NCBI GenBank assembly: GCA_013815325.1
Contig: JACDGM010000050.1
Coordinates: 1 to 34,398 of the forward strand
Direction of reading: 5' to 3'
DNA: 34,398 bases
Origin: Chthoniobacterales bacterium
GTDB taxonomy: Bacteria; Verrucomicrobiota; Verrucomicrobiia; Chthoniobacterales; UBA10450
Below the pieces are notes generated by a model. That model saw only the letters and a list, made by a program, of their open reading frames with translations, was not told the DNA's origin and searched no databases. Shown in pieces: positions 16,486 through 25,139 of the stretch; the first letter of the stretch is position 1; every line of letters starts with the position of its first letter. The position numbers were made by a program, and so were the translations under genes.

Positions 16486-16504
16486 CGCGAGCGTCTCACC
16501 CGCG
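16440..16504. repeat. GTAGCGC-family palindromic repeat, 3' end of the SRPBCC gene
   Basis: GCGGGTCAGAGACCCGC (about 16442-16458) is followed at 16480 by GTGTAGCGCGAGCGTCTCACCCGCG. The same blocks, in reverse arrangement, form the element at 23153-23236. The TAG of GTAGCGC is the stop of the SRPBCC gene. Confidence 0.7.
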
Positions 16505-16598
16505 TTGGCGACTCGCGCTCCAGCCCAACCCGCCTGCTTGACCCCGCCCGTAAGAACGCTTTACCTAACGCCTTCACTTCGCGCGGAAAGGAACGCTT

Positions 16599-17069
<471 letters not shown>

Positions 17070-17082
17070 GTGACGCTTCCGC

Positions 17083-17197
17083 GTCCTCCTGAGCAGGGCG
17101 AAGGACCTCTCATTTACAACCCGTGATTTCTGTTAACGAGCAACCGAAGATTCCGACTGTGGGGTCTCTCTCCGTGCTTCGCCGGATCGGGATGACA
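17083..17197. repeat. Dispersed quasi-palindromic intergenic repeat, copy 2 (within accB-accC)
   Basis: Left end TCCTCCTGAGCAGGGCGAAG, right end GCCGGATCGGGATGACA; centre diverged. It separates accB from accC, so readthrough across the element would be needed if they share one message. Confidence 0.75.
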
Positions 17198-17221
17198 GTT
17201 TGCTGTGGCGCGATTTGGTAA

Positions 17222-18607
17222 ATGTTCGAAAAAATCCTCATCGCCAACCGCGGCGAAATCGCACTCCGCGTCATCCGCGCCTGCAAGGAACTCGGCATCC
17301 GCACGCTCGCGGTTTATTCCGAGGCCGACGTCGATTCGCTCCACGTCCAGCTCGCGGACGAATCGATCTGCATTGGCTCCGCGCCCAGCTCCGATAGTTA
17401 CCTGCGGATCGATCGCATCATGAGCGCCGCGGAAGTCGGCGACGTCGACGCGATCCATCCCGGGTATGGATTCCTCGCCGAGAACGCGCACTTCGCCGAG
17501 GTCTGCGAGAGCTGCAAAATCAAATTCATCGGGCCGACCGCGGAAGCGATGCACCTAATGGGCGACAAAAATTCCGCGCGCGCGTGTGCCCGCAAAGCCG
17601 GCGTGCCAGTGACGCCGGGGAGCGACGGCATCGTCGAGACGGAAGCGGAAGCGAAGCGGGTCGCGAAAAAGATCGGCTACCCGCTGATGATCAAGGCAGT
17701 CTCCGGCGGCGGCGGGCGCGGGATGCGCGCGGCGCATAACGAAGCGAGTCTGGTGCAAGGATTTCACGGCGCGCGGACCGAGGCGGAGAAGGCTTTTGGG
17801 AACGCCGAAGTTTACATCGAGAAACTGATCGTGAACCCGCACCACATCGAGTTTCAGATCATGGCTGACAGCCATGGCAACACGGTCCACCTCGGCGAAC
17901 GCGATTGCTCGATCCAGCGGCGCAATCAGAAGGTGATCGAAGAATGTCCCTCGCCACTGCTCACACCGTCGCTCCGCCGCAAGATGGGTCAGGCCGCGGT
18001 CAAGCTCGCGCAGTCGGTCAATTATGTGAACGCCGGGACGATCGAATTCCTCGTCGATCAGAAGGAGAATTATTACTTCATCGAGATGAACACCCGCATC
18101 CAGGTGGAGCACACGATCACGGAGGAAGTTTACGGCTGCGACCTCGTGAAAGAGCAAATTCACATCGCCGCGGGCGACAAACTTTCGCCGCACGTCGCGC
18201 GGCCGCTCGCCCGCCAGCACGCCATCCAGTGCCGGATCAATGCCGAAGATCCGGCGCGCAATTTTCAGCCTTCCGCCGGACGAATCACCTTCTACTACGC
18301 GCCAGGCGGGCGCGGGATCCGGATCGATTCGCACGTCTACACGGGCTACACGGTTCCGCCTAACTATGACTCGATGATCGCCAAACTGATTGCGGTCGGC
18401 GCGACGCGCGCATCCGCGATCGCGCGGATGCGGCGCGCGCTCGGCGAGTACCTCATCACCGGCATCAAGACGACGATTCCTTTTCACAACGCGATCATGC
18501 GCAACGCCGATTTCCGAGACGGCAATTACGACACCGGCTTCGTCGATCGGATCATGAATTCCGAGGCCTTTGAGCTGCGGCCCTCGAACGGCCGGTTGCA
18601 CGATTGA
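17222..18607 (+). CDS. accC: Acetyl-CoA carboxylase, biotin carboxylase subunit
   Basis: AccC carboxylates the biotin on AccB using ATP and bicarbonate. The 461-residue protein has the ATP-grasp layout: [20 protein letters not shown] at the N-terminus, the glycine-rich loop [12 protein letters not shown] (about residues 160-171), the catalytic region [17 protein letters not shown], the metal site [17 protein letters not shown] (about 285-300) and a C-terminal [18 protein letters not shown]. All key residues are present and length matches the family. The ATG is 152 bp after accB. The long open frame on the opposite strand is an artefact of GC-rich codon use. Confidence 0.96.
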   Translation: MFEKILIANRGEIALRVIRACKELGIRTLAVYSEADVDSLHVQLADESICIGSAPSSDSYLRIDRIMSAAEVGDVDAIHPGYGFLAENAHFAEVCESCKIKFIGPTAEAMHLMGDKNSARACARKAGVPVTPGSDGIVETEAEAKRVAKKIGYPLMIKAVSGGGGRGMRAAHNEASLVQGFHGARTEAEKAFGNAEVYIEKLIVNPHHIEFQIMADSHGNTVHLGERDCSIQRRNQKVIEECPSPLLTPSLRRKMGQAAVKLAQSVNYVNAGTIEFLVDQKENYYFIEMNTRIQVEHTITEEVYGCDLVKEQIHIAAGDKLSPHVARPLARQHAIQCRINAEDPARNFQPSAGRITFYYAPGGRGIRIDSHVYTGYTVPPNYDSMIAKLIAVGATRASAIARMRRALGEYLITGIKTTIPFHNAIMRNADFRDGNYDTGFVDRIMNSEAFELRPSNGRLHD

Positions 18608-18675
18608 GTGGCGGCGCGGGAGTGAGAAGTGCGGAGAGCGCGCTGGCTACGAATGACGCTGCGCCGAAGAGCTTT

Positions 18676-18800
18676 GTCATCCCGAGCGGAGCGCAACGCA
18701 GTCGAGGGACCTCGCAAGCGTTCTTCGACGCCAGAATGAGAGTTTACCTCGAGCAACGGTTGCGAGGTCCTTCGCCGCGCTGCGCCGGCTCAGGATGACA
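18676..18800. repeat. Dispersed quasi-palindromic intergenic repeat, copy 3
   Basis: GTCATCCCGAGCGGAGCGCA at the left and CTGCGCCGGCTCAGGATGAC at the right, with internal GGGACCTCGC / GCGAGGTCC pairing. The right end reaches an ATG (18795) in frame with thiE, which is why the ATG at 18822 is preferred as the gene start. Confidence 0.85.
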
Positions 18801-18821
18801 AAGGTGCGAAACCGCGCGTCA

Positions 18822-19457
18822 ATGAACTCGTTAGGCTTGGCTCGGCTTTACGCTATTCTCGATCTGGGCTACATCGCGCCTCACGACGCTCTCCGGATTG
18901 CGGGGGAACTGCTGCGCGGCGGCGCGGACATTATCCAGCTGCGTGCGAAGAACCAGAGCACGGACAAGATTCGCGAGCTCGCCGACGAGCTGCATAGCCT
19001 AACGAGCGGCGCGGGAGTGCCGCTGATTATTAACGACCATCCTGAGATCGCGCGAGACCTGCCAGTGGAGGGTCTCCACCTCGGCCAGGACGACCTGCCG
19101 CTCGCGGCCGCGCGTGAGATCGTTAGGCGGCGCGATTGTTGGATCGGAAAATCCACCCACAGTGTCGCGCAAGCTGTCGCCGCCGCAGCCGAGGGCGCGG
19201 ATTACATCGGCTTCGGCCCGCTCTTGGCTACGCCGACCAAACCTGATTATGCGCCGATTGGTCTCGACGAAATCAGTCGCGTCCATGAGCTGGTGCGCAT
19301 CCCCATCTTCTGCATCGGCGGGATCAAGCTCGACAACCTGCCCGACGTTCTGGCCGCTGGCGCAAAGCGCGCCGTCATCGTATCGGGTCTGCTGCAAAGC
19401 GCCGACATCGCAGCCGCCACGCGAGCTGCGCGTCGCGTGCTGAATAATCGGCAATAA
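18822..19457 (+). CDS. thiE: Thiamine-phosphate synthase
   Basis: ThiE joins the pyrimidine and thiazole moieties to make thiamine phosphate. From ATG 18822 the protein has 211 residues, a TIM barrel with DIIQLRAKN (pyrimidine diphosphate binding), PLIINDHPEIARDLPVEGLHLGQDDLP (Mg site Asp), GKSTHSVAQA, and the phosphate-binding ADYIGFGPLLATPTKP and FCIGGIKLDNLPDVLAAGA. The in-frame ATG at 18795 lies in a repeat and is unlikely. It is three bases from the following PfkB kinase, so the two are surely co-transcribed. Three motif copies (18828, 18997, 19120). Confidence 0.92.
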   Translation: MNSLGLARLYAILDLGYIAPHDALRIAGELLRGGADIIQLRAKNQSTDKIRELADELHSLTSGAGVPLIINDHPEIARDLPVEGLHLGQDDLPLAAAREIVRRRDCWIGKSTHSVAQAVAAAAEGADYIGFGPLLATPTKPDYAPIGLDEISRVHELVRIPIFCIGGIKLDNLPDVLAAGAKRAVIVSGLLQSADIAAATRAARRVLNNRQ

Positions 19458-19460
19458 CTC

Positions 19461-20378
19461 ATGTCTGTTCTCGTAGTTGGTTCCATCGCTCTCGACACGG
19501 TCAAAACGCCAGTCGAAGAACACACCGATCAGCTCGGGGGTTCCGCTTCCTACGCGGCGCTGGGGGCGAGTTTTTTCACCCCGGTCCAGCTCGTCGGCGT
19601 GGTCGGCGACGATTTTCCAGAATCGGAATTCGACTTCTGGAAAAGCCACCAGATCGACGCGAGCGGCGTGCAGCGAGCCGAGGGAAAAACCTTCCGCTGG
19701 AGCGGCGAATACGCCTGGGACTTGAACACCCGCGAAACCAAATCGGTTGCGCTCAATGTTTTCGAGAACTTCGAGCCGGCCTTACCCGCGAATTTTCGCG
19801 AGACCGCTTTCGTCCTTCTCGCCAACATCGCGCCTTCGCTGCAATCCCATGTGCTCGACCAGATGAAGCGCCCGCATTTTGTCGTCGCCGACACGATGGA
19901 TCTTTGGATTGAGACGACGCGAAAAGATCTCGACGCGCTCCTCCCGCGCATCGACCTGCTCATCCTCAACGACAGCGAAGCGCGCCAAATGACCAACAAT
20001 ACCAGTCTGATTCGCGCCGGCCGCGAGATTCGCCGGATGGGTCCGAAGTATGTCGCGGTGAAAAAAGGCGAGCACGGCGCGCTCCTCTTCGGCCCTGACG
20101 ATTTTTTCAGCTGCGGCGCTTATCCGCTCGAGGACATCCACGATCCCACCGGCGCGGGAGACACTTTTGCGGGAGGCGTGGCGGGATATCTCGCGGGCAA
20201 GGGCGATGGAGAAGTCGATTTTCGGCAGCTGCGAAGGGCGCTCATCTACGGCAGCGTGCTCGCGAGTTTCAACGTCGAAGCTTTCAGCATGGATCGAATG
20301 CGCAGCCTAACGAACGACGAAATCGAGGAGCGCTACGAGATGTTTAAGCTCATGAGTCAGTTCGAAGTTTTGGAGTAG
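19461..20378 (+). CDS. PfkB-family carbohydrate/nucleoside kinase
   Basis: The 305-residue ribokinase-fold enzyme begins SVLVVGSIALDTVKTP with the substrate-binding LGGSASYAALGASFF (about residues 25-39), and ends with the catalytic anion-hole motif DPTGAGDTFAGGVAGYLAG (about residues 228-246, Asp base in GAGD). The substrate is not clear; the family includes ribokinase, adenosine kinase and others. Tight coupling to thiE suggests cofactor or vitamin salvage but hydroxymethylpyrimidine kinases of the ThiD family look different. The stop is TAGCGC, the same stop context as other genes abutting repeats, and a MITE-like copy begins 14 bp later. Confidence 0.85.
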   Translation: MSVLVVGSIALDTVKTPVEEHTDQLGGSASYAALGASFFTPVQLVGVVGDDFPESEFDFWKSHQIDASGVQRAEGKTFRWSGEYAWDLNTRETKSVALNVFENFEPALPANFRETAFVLLANIAPSLQSHVLDQMKRPHFVVADTMDLWIETTRKDLDALLPRIDLLILNDSEARQMTNNTSLIRAGREIRRMGPKYVAVKKGEHGALLFGPDDFFSCGAYPLEDIHDPTGAGDTFAGGVAGYLAGKGDGEVDFRQLRRALIYGSVLASFNVEAFSMDRMRSLTNDEIEERYEMFKLMSQFEVLE

Positions 20379-20391
20379 CGCTGTCTTTTCC

Positions 20392-20539
20392 GGGTAGCGC
20401 ATGCGTCTCGCATGCTGGCGACGGCGTTCCGCCGTCGCGAACTTTCCTTGTAACGCTGCATCTTCCTTCCATCCCAGACTGCAAGAAAAGTTCGTTACGG
20501 CGGAACGCGTAACCAGCACGCGAGACGCATGCGCTACCC
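20392..20539. mobile_element. MITE-like element, copy B (27-bp terminal inverted repeats)
   Basis: The first 27 bases (20392-20418, starting GGGTAGCGCATGCGTCTCGC) match the reverse complement of the last 27 (20513-20539) with a single mismatch. The interior includes GCGACGGCGTTCCGCCGTCGC. Related to copy A at 15782. No ORF is inside, so it would need a transposase in trans. Confidence 0.85.
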
Positions 20540-20598
20540 GGCGGCTCCGCGGCCAGCCGCGGATTTGCTTCACGCGCTTCGTGCTCCTATTGACGGCT

Positions 20599-21351
20599 AT
20601 GGGAACTCTCCGTCTCGGCGTCAACATCGATCACGTCGCCACGCTTCGGCAGGCGCGCTATGCGACGATGCCGGATTCGAAAAACGTCGAGCCGGGCCCG
20701 ATCGCCGCGGCCAGCCTTTGCGAACGCGCCGGCGCGAGCGGCATCACCGCGCACTTGCGCTCCGATCGCCGCCACATGCAGGACCGCGATCTGAAACGTC
20801 TTCGGGCGAATATCATGACGAAGCTTAACCTCGAGCTGGGCCACACGCCTGAGCTCGTTGACTTCGCGCTGCGCCTGCAGCCGGATGAAATTTGTCTCGT
20901 GCCGGAAAAGCGCGCCGAAATCACGACTGAGGGCGGCATCGATCTCGTTAGGCAGGGGCGCGGTCTGGGATCGACGGTGCAGCGGATGCATCTCGCCGGC
21001 ATTCGCGTCAGCATGTTCATCGATCCGGCGGCGGAGCAGGTGAACGCCGCCGCGGAACTGGAGGCCGACATCGTGGAATTGCACACCGGCGCGCTGGCCA
21101 ATGCCTTTACTGAAAAAGTTGAGCGTCAGGAGCTCGACCGGCTGCGCGATGCGGCAATGCGGGCAGCGAATCTCGGCCTGCAAGTCAACGCCGGACACGG
21201 CATCAACTACCGTAATATTTCGCTCATCCGCCAAATCCCGAGTCTCGCGGAGCTTAATATCGGCCACTCCATCATCGCCCGCGCGCTCCTCGTCGGAATC
21301 GAAACGGCCGTGCGCGAAATGCTCGCCTTGATGCAAGACTACCGCGGATGA
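20599..21351 (+). CDS. pdxJ: Pyridoxine 5'-phosphate synthase
   Basis: PdxJ condenses deoxyxylulose 5-phosphate with 3-amino-2-oxopropyl phosphate to form pyridoxine phosphate. The 250-residue TIM-barrel protein shows LGVNIDHVATLRQAR at the start (active-site His and Arg), ITAHLRSDRRHMQD, EICLVPEKRAEITTEGG, VELHTGAL, and GLQVNAGHGINYRN near the end, all conserved. ATG 20599 fits the family; upstream open frame is MITE-like repeat. It overlaps acpS by 4 bp, reproducing the pdxJ-acpS pair known from E. coli. Confidence 0.95.
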   Translation: MGTLRLGVNIDHVATLRQARYATMPDSKNVEPGPIAAASLCERAGASGITAHLRSDRRHMQDRDLKRLRANIMTKLNLELGHTPELVDFALRLQPDEICLVPEKRAEITTEGGIDLVRQGRGLGSTVQRMHLAGIRVSMFIDPAAEQVNAAAELEADIVELHTGALANAFTEKVERQELDRLRDAAMRAANLGLQVNAGHGINYRNISLIRQIPSLAELNIGHSIIARALLVGIETAVREMLALMQDYRG

Positions 21352-21755
21352 GCATCCTCGGGATAGGCATCGATCTGGTCGATTGCGACCGGATCGAGAA
21401 TTCAATCCAGCGCTTTGGCGACCGTTTTCTCCAGCGCGTTTTCACCGCGGGAGAAATCGCCTACGCGCAATCGATGAAATTTCCCGCGCGCCACCTCGCA
21501 GCCCGCTTCGCGGCGAAAGAAGCGCTCTCGAAAGCTTTCGGCACCGGCATCGGAAAATCGATGGGCTGGCGCGATCTTGACGTTCAAAAAAAAGAAAGCG
21601 GCGAGCCATTTGTCGCCCTCAGCGGCGGCGCGGAGAAGATGGCAAAAGAACGCGGCGTCGGAAATATCTGGATCAGTTTGAGCCACACCGAAGAGATCGG
21701 AATGGCCACAATTATCCTCGAGGCACGCGAAGAACGAAGCGGTCAAGCGATCTGA
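21348..21755 (+). CDS. acpS: Holo-[acyl-carrier-protein] synthase
   Basis: AcpS transfers 4'-phosphopantetheine from CoA to acyl carrier protein. The 135-residue protein has ILGIGIDLVDCDRIE (Mg-binding Asp, residues 3-17), ARFAAKEALSKAFGTGIG (Glu and Lys, about 50-67) and ISLSHTEEIGMATIIL, the full set of 4'-PPT motifs. Length is typical. Its ATG overlaps the pdxJ stop (ATGA), so translation is coupled. Confidence 0.94.
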   Translation: MSILGIGIDLVDCDRIENSIQRFGDRFLQRVFTAGEIAYAQSMKFPARHLAARFAAKEALSKAFGTGIGKSMGWRDLDVQKKESGEPFVALSGGAEKMAKERGVGNIWISLSHTEEIGMATIILEAREERSGQAI

Positions 21756-22334
21756 GCGGCATCGCTCTGCGGCGCGCCGCGTCGTTTTCGCGATGGACTC
21801 ACCGCCCTTCTCTACTCCGGCCGCGTCATCGCCGTGCTCTGGCTGATTTTCTAAGGCGGATCCGCGCGCTCGAGAAGAGACGCGGCATTGGGCGCAGCGG
21901 AGCGGCAACGTGCTCTGCCAAACCCTGCGCCTGGCCCCGTGCCGCTGCTCGGCGTCATCTGCTGCTGCCGCTGTTCGATCTCCCCGCAAAGTGGATTGGC
22001 TGACGCGAAGGATTTCGGCATTTCGCTTGTCGTTAATCTGGCATTTCTCCTCTGCGCGGGTGGCGCGCGGTGCTGCGCGCGAATTAACCGGAAAGTTTGC
22101 CGCGGGTGCGCATGGCGACGGAACAGTTAGATAAGGCGGCAACGGTGGGGCGGTCTGCTGCAAGCGTCGAGGCAAGATTGTAGACGCTTCGCTCTGCCAA
22201 GCGCGAGGGTGATGGTGAAGAAAAGGCGGCCGCCTAACGAATGTAACCCCCGTGCCTCCCAGAGAAGCCGTCTACAGGCCCTGACCGCCGAGGGAACCTC
22301 TTGCGCCGCACGCGCTAAAATTGTACAAGGATGC
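21756..22334. other. 579-bp stretch without a recognised gene
   Basis: No frame on either strand gives a recognisable protein. A short hydrophobic frame without start codon (ending in AVLWLIF, stop near 21855) could be a gene remnant. GTAGACG (22180-22186) and CGTCTAC (22269-22275) are inverted about 90 bp apart and may bound a small repeat. A motif copy at 22232-22240 and another in the next gene's start (22354) face each other. The open minus frame here runs antisense through acpS and is rejected. Confidence 0.5.
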
Positions 22335-23156
22335 ATGTTCCAAAAGGAGGCGATCGTTAGGCTCTTGCGCGACAACGACCCTTCGACCGTCACGCTCCTA
22401 AAGGAACAATTGATTGAAACCGGGAGTGACGGAGTTGCCGCCTTGCGCGACCTCCTTGCGCTCGACGACGCCGCGGTGACGGAGCATGTGCGCGAGGTGT
22501 TGTCAAAAATTGAGAGCGACGAGGCGCACGACGAGATGCTGCTCTTCGCGCATCTGTTTCCCGAGCACGGCGATATCGAGGCGGCCTGGTGGTTGTTGAC
22601 GCGCTGTTTCGAGCCGGACGCGCCGGTCGCAAAGCTGCGCCGGAAACTGGACGCCTGGGGCCGGCGTCTGCGCATGCTCGTTTCCCGCGCGGAATCGAGC
22701 CGCGAACGTTTGCAAGTGCTAACGACTTTCATGGCGGAGGATCTCGGTTGCCGCGGAAATGCCGAGGAATATTACGACCCGAAAAATTCACTCCTGGGCG
22801 ACGTGATCGAGACGCGGCTGGGGATTCCGCTCTCGCTCGCGGTGCTCTACATGATCATCGGGCGGCGTGCGAACATGCAGATCGATGGAATCAATTTGCC
22901 CGGGCATTTTATCGCGCGCTACGAGCGCATTTTGTTCGATCCGTTTCATCAAGGGCGGATTTTGTCGCGGCCCGATTGCGAGGCGATTCTGGCGCGGCAA
23001 CGCTTGAAAACGGAGTCGAGTTATTTTGCGCCGGCCCCGCCGCGGCTCGTCTTCATGCGCATGCTCGCGAATCTGCTTTTCATTTTCGAGCGCACCGGCG
23101 AGAAGCGGAAACATGCGCTCGTCGTGAGCTGGTTGAAAGCGCTCGAGCGCGTGTAG
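22335..23156 (+). CDS. SirB1-family (transglutaminase-like core) protein
   Basis: The 273-residue protein matches the SirB1/transglutaminase-like core 2 family: an N-terminal helical part (AIVRLLRDNDPSTVTLLKEQL, HEAT-like), then FMAEDLGCRGNAEEYYDPKNSLLGDVIETRLGIPLSLAVLYMIIG, NLPGHFIARYE and FDPFHQGRILS. The family's enzymatic Cys is not obvious, and its function is unknown; in proteobacteria members sit by prmC/hemK. ATG 22335 is preferred, although the frame is open to 22209. Its TAG stop lies in the left arm of a palindrome (23153). A motif copy occurs in the seventh to tenth codons. Confidence 0.82.
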   Translation: MFQKEAIVRLLRDNDPSTVTLLKEQLIETGSDGVAALRDLLALDDAAVTEHVREVLSKIESDEAHDEMLLFAHLFPEHGDIEAAWWLLTRCFEPDAPVAKLRRKLDAWGRRLRMLVSRAESSRERLQVLTTFMAEDLGCRGNAEEYYDPKNSLLGDVIETRLGIPLSLAVLYMIIGRRANMQIDGINLPGHFIARYERILFDPFHQGRILSRPDCEAILARQRLKTESSYFAPAPPRLVFMRMLANLLFIFERTGEKRKHALVVSWLKALERV

Positions 23157-23236
23157 CGCCAGTTGTCTCACCCGCGTCGGCTGTCGATCTTACGTGGGCG
23201 GTCTTGCCAGCGACGCGGGTCAGAGACCCGCGCTAC
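23153..23236. repeat. GTAGCGC-family palindrome between convergent genes
   Basis: The left arm GTAGCGCCAGTTGTCTCACC continuing to 23181 pairs with the right arm 23208-23236 (ending GAGACCCGCGCTAC). The left arm supplies the TAG stop of the SirB1 gene, and the right arm supplies the TGA stop of the minus-strand FGGY kinase (tail ECSAGL). Confidence 0.8.
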
Positions 23237-24605
23237 ATTCCAGCTGCTCCTGCCGGTGGCGCGCCTCTCGTGCGCGGCTCGCGGCTTTCCGATCGTGGCG
23301 AATCCACTTCCCTCGCTTCTGCTCGGGGACTTTTCGCCCCGATTGTTCGAGCGCACAAACCGCGGCGCCGCGGAGCGACGCTTCCTGATCGGCGCAGGTC
23401 GCGAGATCGCGGCCTAAAGAATCGGCAAGAATCTGCAAGGAGGCGGGCGATTGCAGAATACCGCCGGAGACGACGATTTTTTTGCTCCGGCCGAGAGCGC
23501 CTTCGAGACGATCGAAAATGTCTGCCAGGCGGTGGCAAACGGCCGCCGTGGTGGCGTGCAGGAGATCGACGGCGGTGGTCGTCTGGGTCAAGCCCACGAT
23601 GATGCCGTCTAGGTTTTCCGGCCAGGTGGGGGCGCGTTCGATTGTCCAAAAAGGAAGGATCGTCAGGCGCGAGGCGCTGCCGGCGGAGGTTTGAAGGAGC
23701 TGCTCGATCTTGCGCTCGTTAGGGGAAAGGCGGAGTTCGCGCAGGCACCAGGCGCGGAGATTGCCGGCGTTGCTGACCGCGCCACCGAGCAGCCCTCGGC
23801 GGTGATCGACGACGAAGCGAAAAAGTCCGAATGGCAGCGGCGCGCCGGGCGGTGGAATTGCGCGCACGGCCCCGCTCGTGCCGACGTTGATCGCGACGAT
23901 GCCCGGTGCGGAGGCGCCGCTGCCGAGGTTGCTCGCGGCGCCGTCGCCGATCGCGGGAAAAATGCTCGCGACCCGGTCGCGCAACGGGTTGAGCTGCGAG
24001 CTCGTTAGACCGGTGAGCTCCAGCAGCTCGCGATCCCAATCATGCGCGAGGAAATCGTAGAGTCCGGTGCCGCTGGCCATCGAGTGACTACAGGCGCGAA
24101 CGGAGAAAAGTTCCTCAAAGATCCATTCGGCCGGCGAAACCCAGCGGGCGACGCGGCGGAAAACTTTCGGCTGCGTGCGGCGCAACCAGAGCAATTTTGC
24201 CGGCCAAAAGGAAGCGCGCAGCATGCAGCCGGTGCGTTGCTGGACGGCCCGCTCGTCCAGTTCTTCCCGCAGGCTCGCGGCGTCGGCGGCGCAGCGCGCA
24301 TCCGCCCAGGTGTAGATCGGAGTCAATGGCTTGCCGGCGCGATCGAGGCCGAGGAGACTGTGCCAAAATCCGGAGCCGGTCACCGTTGAAATCGGACTTT
24401 TCGTTAGGCGCAGACATTTCTTCGTCGCGCGCAGGAGCACAGCGGGATCGAGTTCCGCGCCGTGGTCGGCGGAATGACAGACGCGATACGCCGCGCTGGC
24501 GCGGCTCTGCGGAAAAGCCCGCGCATTTTCGTCGAAGAGCGCGCTGCGCACAGACGAGGTGCCGATGTCGAGGGCAAGGACGACCGGAGCGGCGCGGCGC
24601 GGCAT
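23220..24605 (-). CDS. FGGY-family carbohydrate kinase
   Basis: The 461-residue protein is an actin-fold sugar kinase related to gluconokinase and xylulokinase. Visible are VVLALDIGTSSVRSALFDE (phosphate-1 loop, residues 8-26), TPIYTWADARC (substrate region with the catalytic Asp), VAINVGTSGAVRAIPPPG (phosphate-2), and KKIVVSGGILQSPASLQILADSLGRDL (adenosine motif) near the C-terminus. Substrate is uncertain. The last about 35 residues are Arg/Lys-rich and the final ECSAGL is repeat-encoded, so the true end has probably been replaced. It is divergent from uspA, with AT-rich repeat sequence in between. Confidence 0.88.
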   Translation of the reverse strand: MPRRAAPVVLALDIGTSSVRSALFDENARAFPQSRASAAYRVCHSADHGAELDPAVLLRATKKCLRLTKSPISTVTGSGFWHSLLGLDRAGKPLTPIYTWADARCAADAASLREELDERAVQQRTGCMLRASFWPAKLLWLRRTQPKVFRRVARWVSPAEWIFEELFSVRACSHSMASGTGLYDFLAHDWDRELLELTGLTSSQLNPLRDRVASIFPAIGDGAASNLGSGASAPGIVAINVGTSGAVRAIPPPGAPLPFGLFRFVVDHRRGLLGGAVSNAGNLRAWCLRELRLSPNERKIEQLLQTSAGSASRLTILPFWTIERAPTWPENLDGIIVGLTQTTTAVDLLHATTAAVCHRLADIFDRLEGALGRSKKIVVSGGILQSPASLQILADSLGRDLATCADQEASLRGAAVCALEQSGRKVPEQKRGKWIRHDRKAASRAREARHRQEQLECSAGL

Positions 24606-24615
24606 AACGAATCAG

Positions 24616-24689
24616 CTTTAAGCTTTAAATTTTAAGTTTTAAGTGGAGAGAGGCGGGCACGCGAAAGAGTGCCGGAGAATTTAAAACTT
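24616..24689. repeat. Heptamer-phased AT-rich repeat and inverted arm between divergent genes
   Basis: Four seven-base units, CTTTAAG, CTTTAAA, TTTTAAG, TTTTAAG (24616-24643), are followed by a GC-rich spacer and an inverted arm: AAGTTTTAA (24634-24642) pairs with TTAAAACTT (24681-24689). It lies in the 111-bp divergent region of the FGGY kinase and uspA, where both promoters should be. Confidence 0.7.
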
Positions 24690-24716
24690 CAAACCTACCA
24701 CTAAAGCTTTTCGCCG

Positions 24717-25139
24717 ATGTACAAGAAAATCCTCGTCGCGCTCGACAACAGCCCGACCGATCAAGTGATGTTTTCGCACATCGCGGAGCTGGCGAAAGTT
24801 CATGGCTCGCAACTGCTCCTCTTCCACGTGGCCGACGGCTGGGCGGCGCGGAATTACAATCGCTTTCAGCTCGCCGACTCGGAGGAGATGAAAGAGGACC
24901 GGGATTATCTGGAGCAGGCGGCGACCAGGTTGCGAGCAGAGGGGCTGGAGGTGGAGACGAAGCTCGCGCTCGGTGAGCCGGCGGCCGGCGTTTTGAAAGC
25001 CGCGGCTGACCAGGGCTGCGACTTGATCGCGATGACGACGCATGGCCATCGCTTTCTGAAGGATCTGATGTACGGGAGCACGATCACGCAAGTGCGGCAT
25101 CGCGCGACCGTGCCCGTGCTGCTGGTGAACGCGAAATAG
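24717..25139 (+). CDS. Universal stress protein A family
   Basis: The 140-residue single-domain UspA protein begins MYKKILVALDNSPTDQ and carries the ATP-binding C-terminal motif GHRFLKDLMYGSTITQVRHRATVPVLLV (loop residues 110-137) together with IAMTTHG, so an ATP-binding Usp is likely. Its stop (TAG 25137-25139) overlaps the GTG start of the next gene by one base, so it is translated together with a glycogen/maltose-1-phosphate synthase-type glycosyltransferase, an uncommon pairing that suggests a link between stress response and carbon storage. Confidence 0.92.
   Translation: MYKKILVALDNSPTDQVMFSHIAELAKVHGSQLLLFHVADGWAARNYNRFQLADSEEMKEDRDYLEQAATRLRAEGLEVETKLALGEPAAGVLKAAADQGCDLIAMTTHGHRFLKDLMYGSTITQVRHRATVPVLLVNAK

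Noticed and set aside
17555..18601. 348-codon open frame antisense to accC
   Set aside because: Arises from GC-rich codon use opposite a fully conserved accC; its sequence has no family motif.
20587..21405. 272-codon open frame antisense to pdxJ
   Set aside because: Exact shadow of pdxJ and acpS; no start signal or known domain.
22589..23602. 337-codon plus-strand frame across the SirB1 gene and the antisense of the FGGY kinase
   Set aside because: Bridges two real genes in another frame and the palindrome; very Arg/Ala-rich composition typical of shadow frames.
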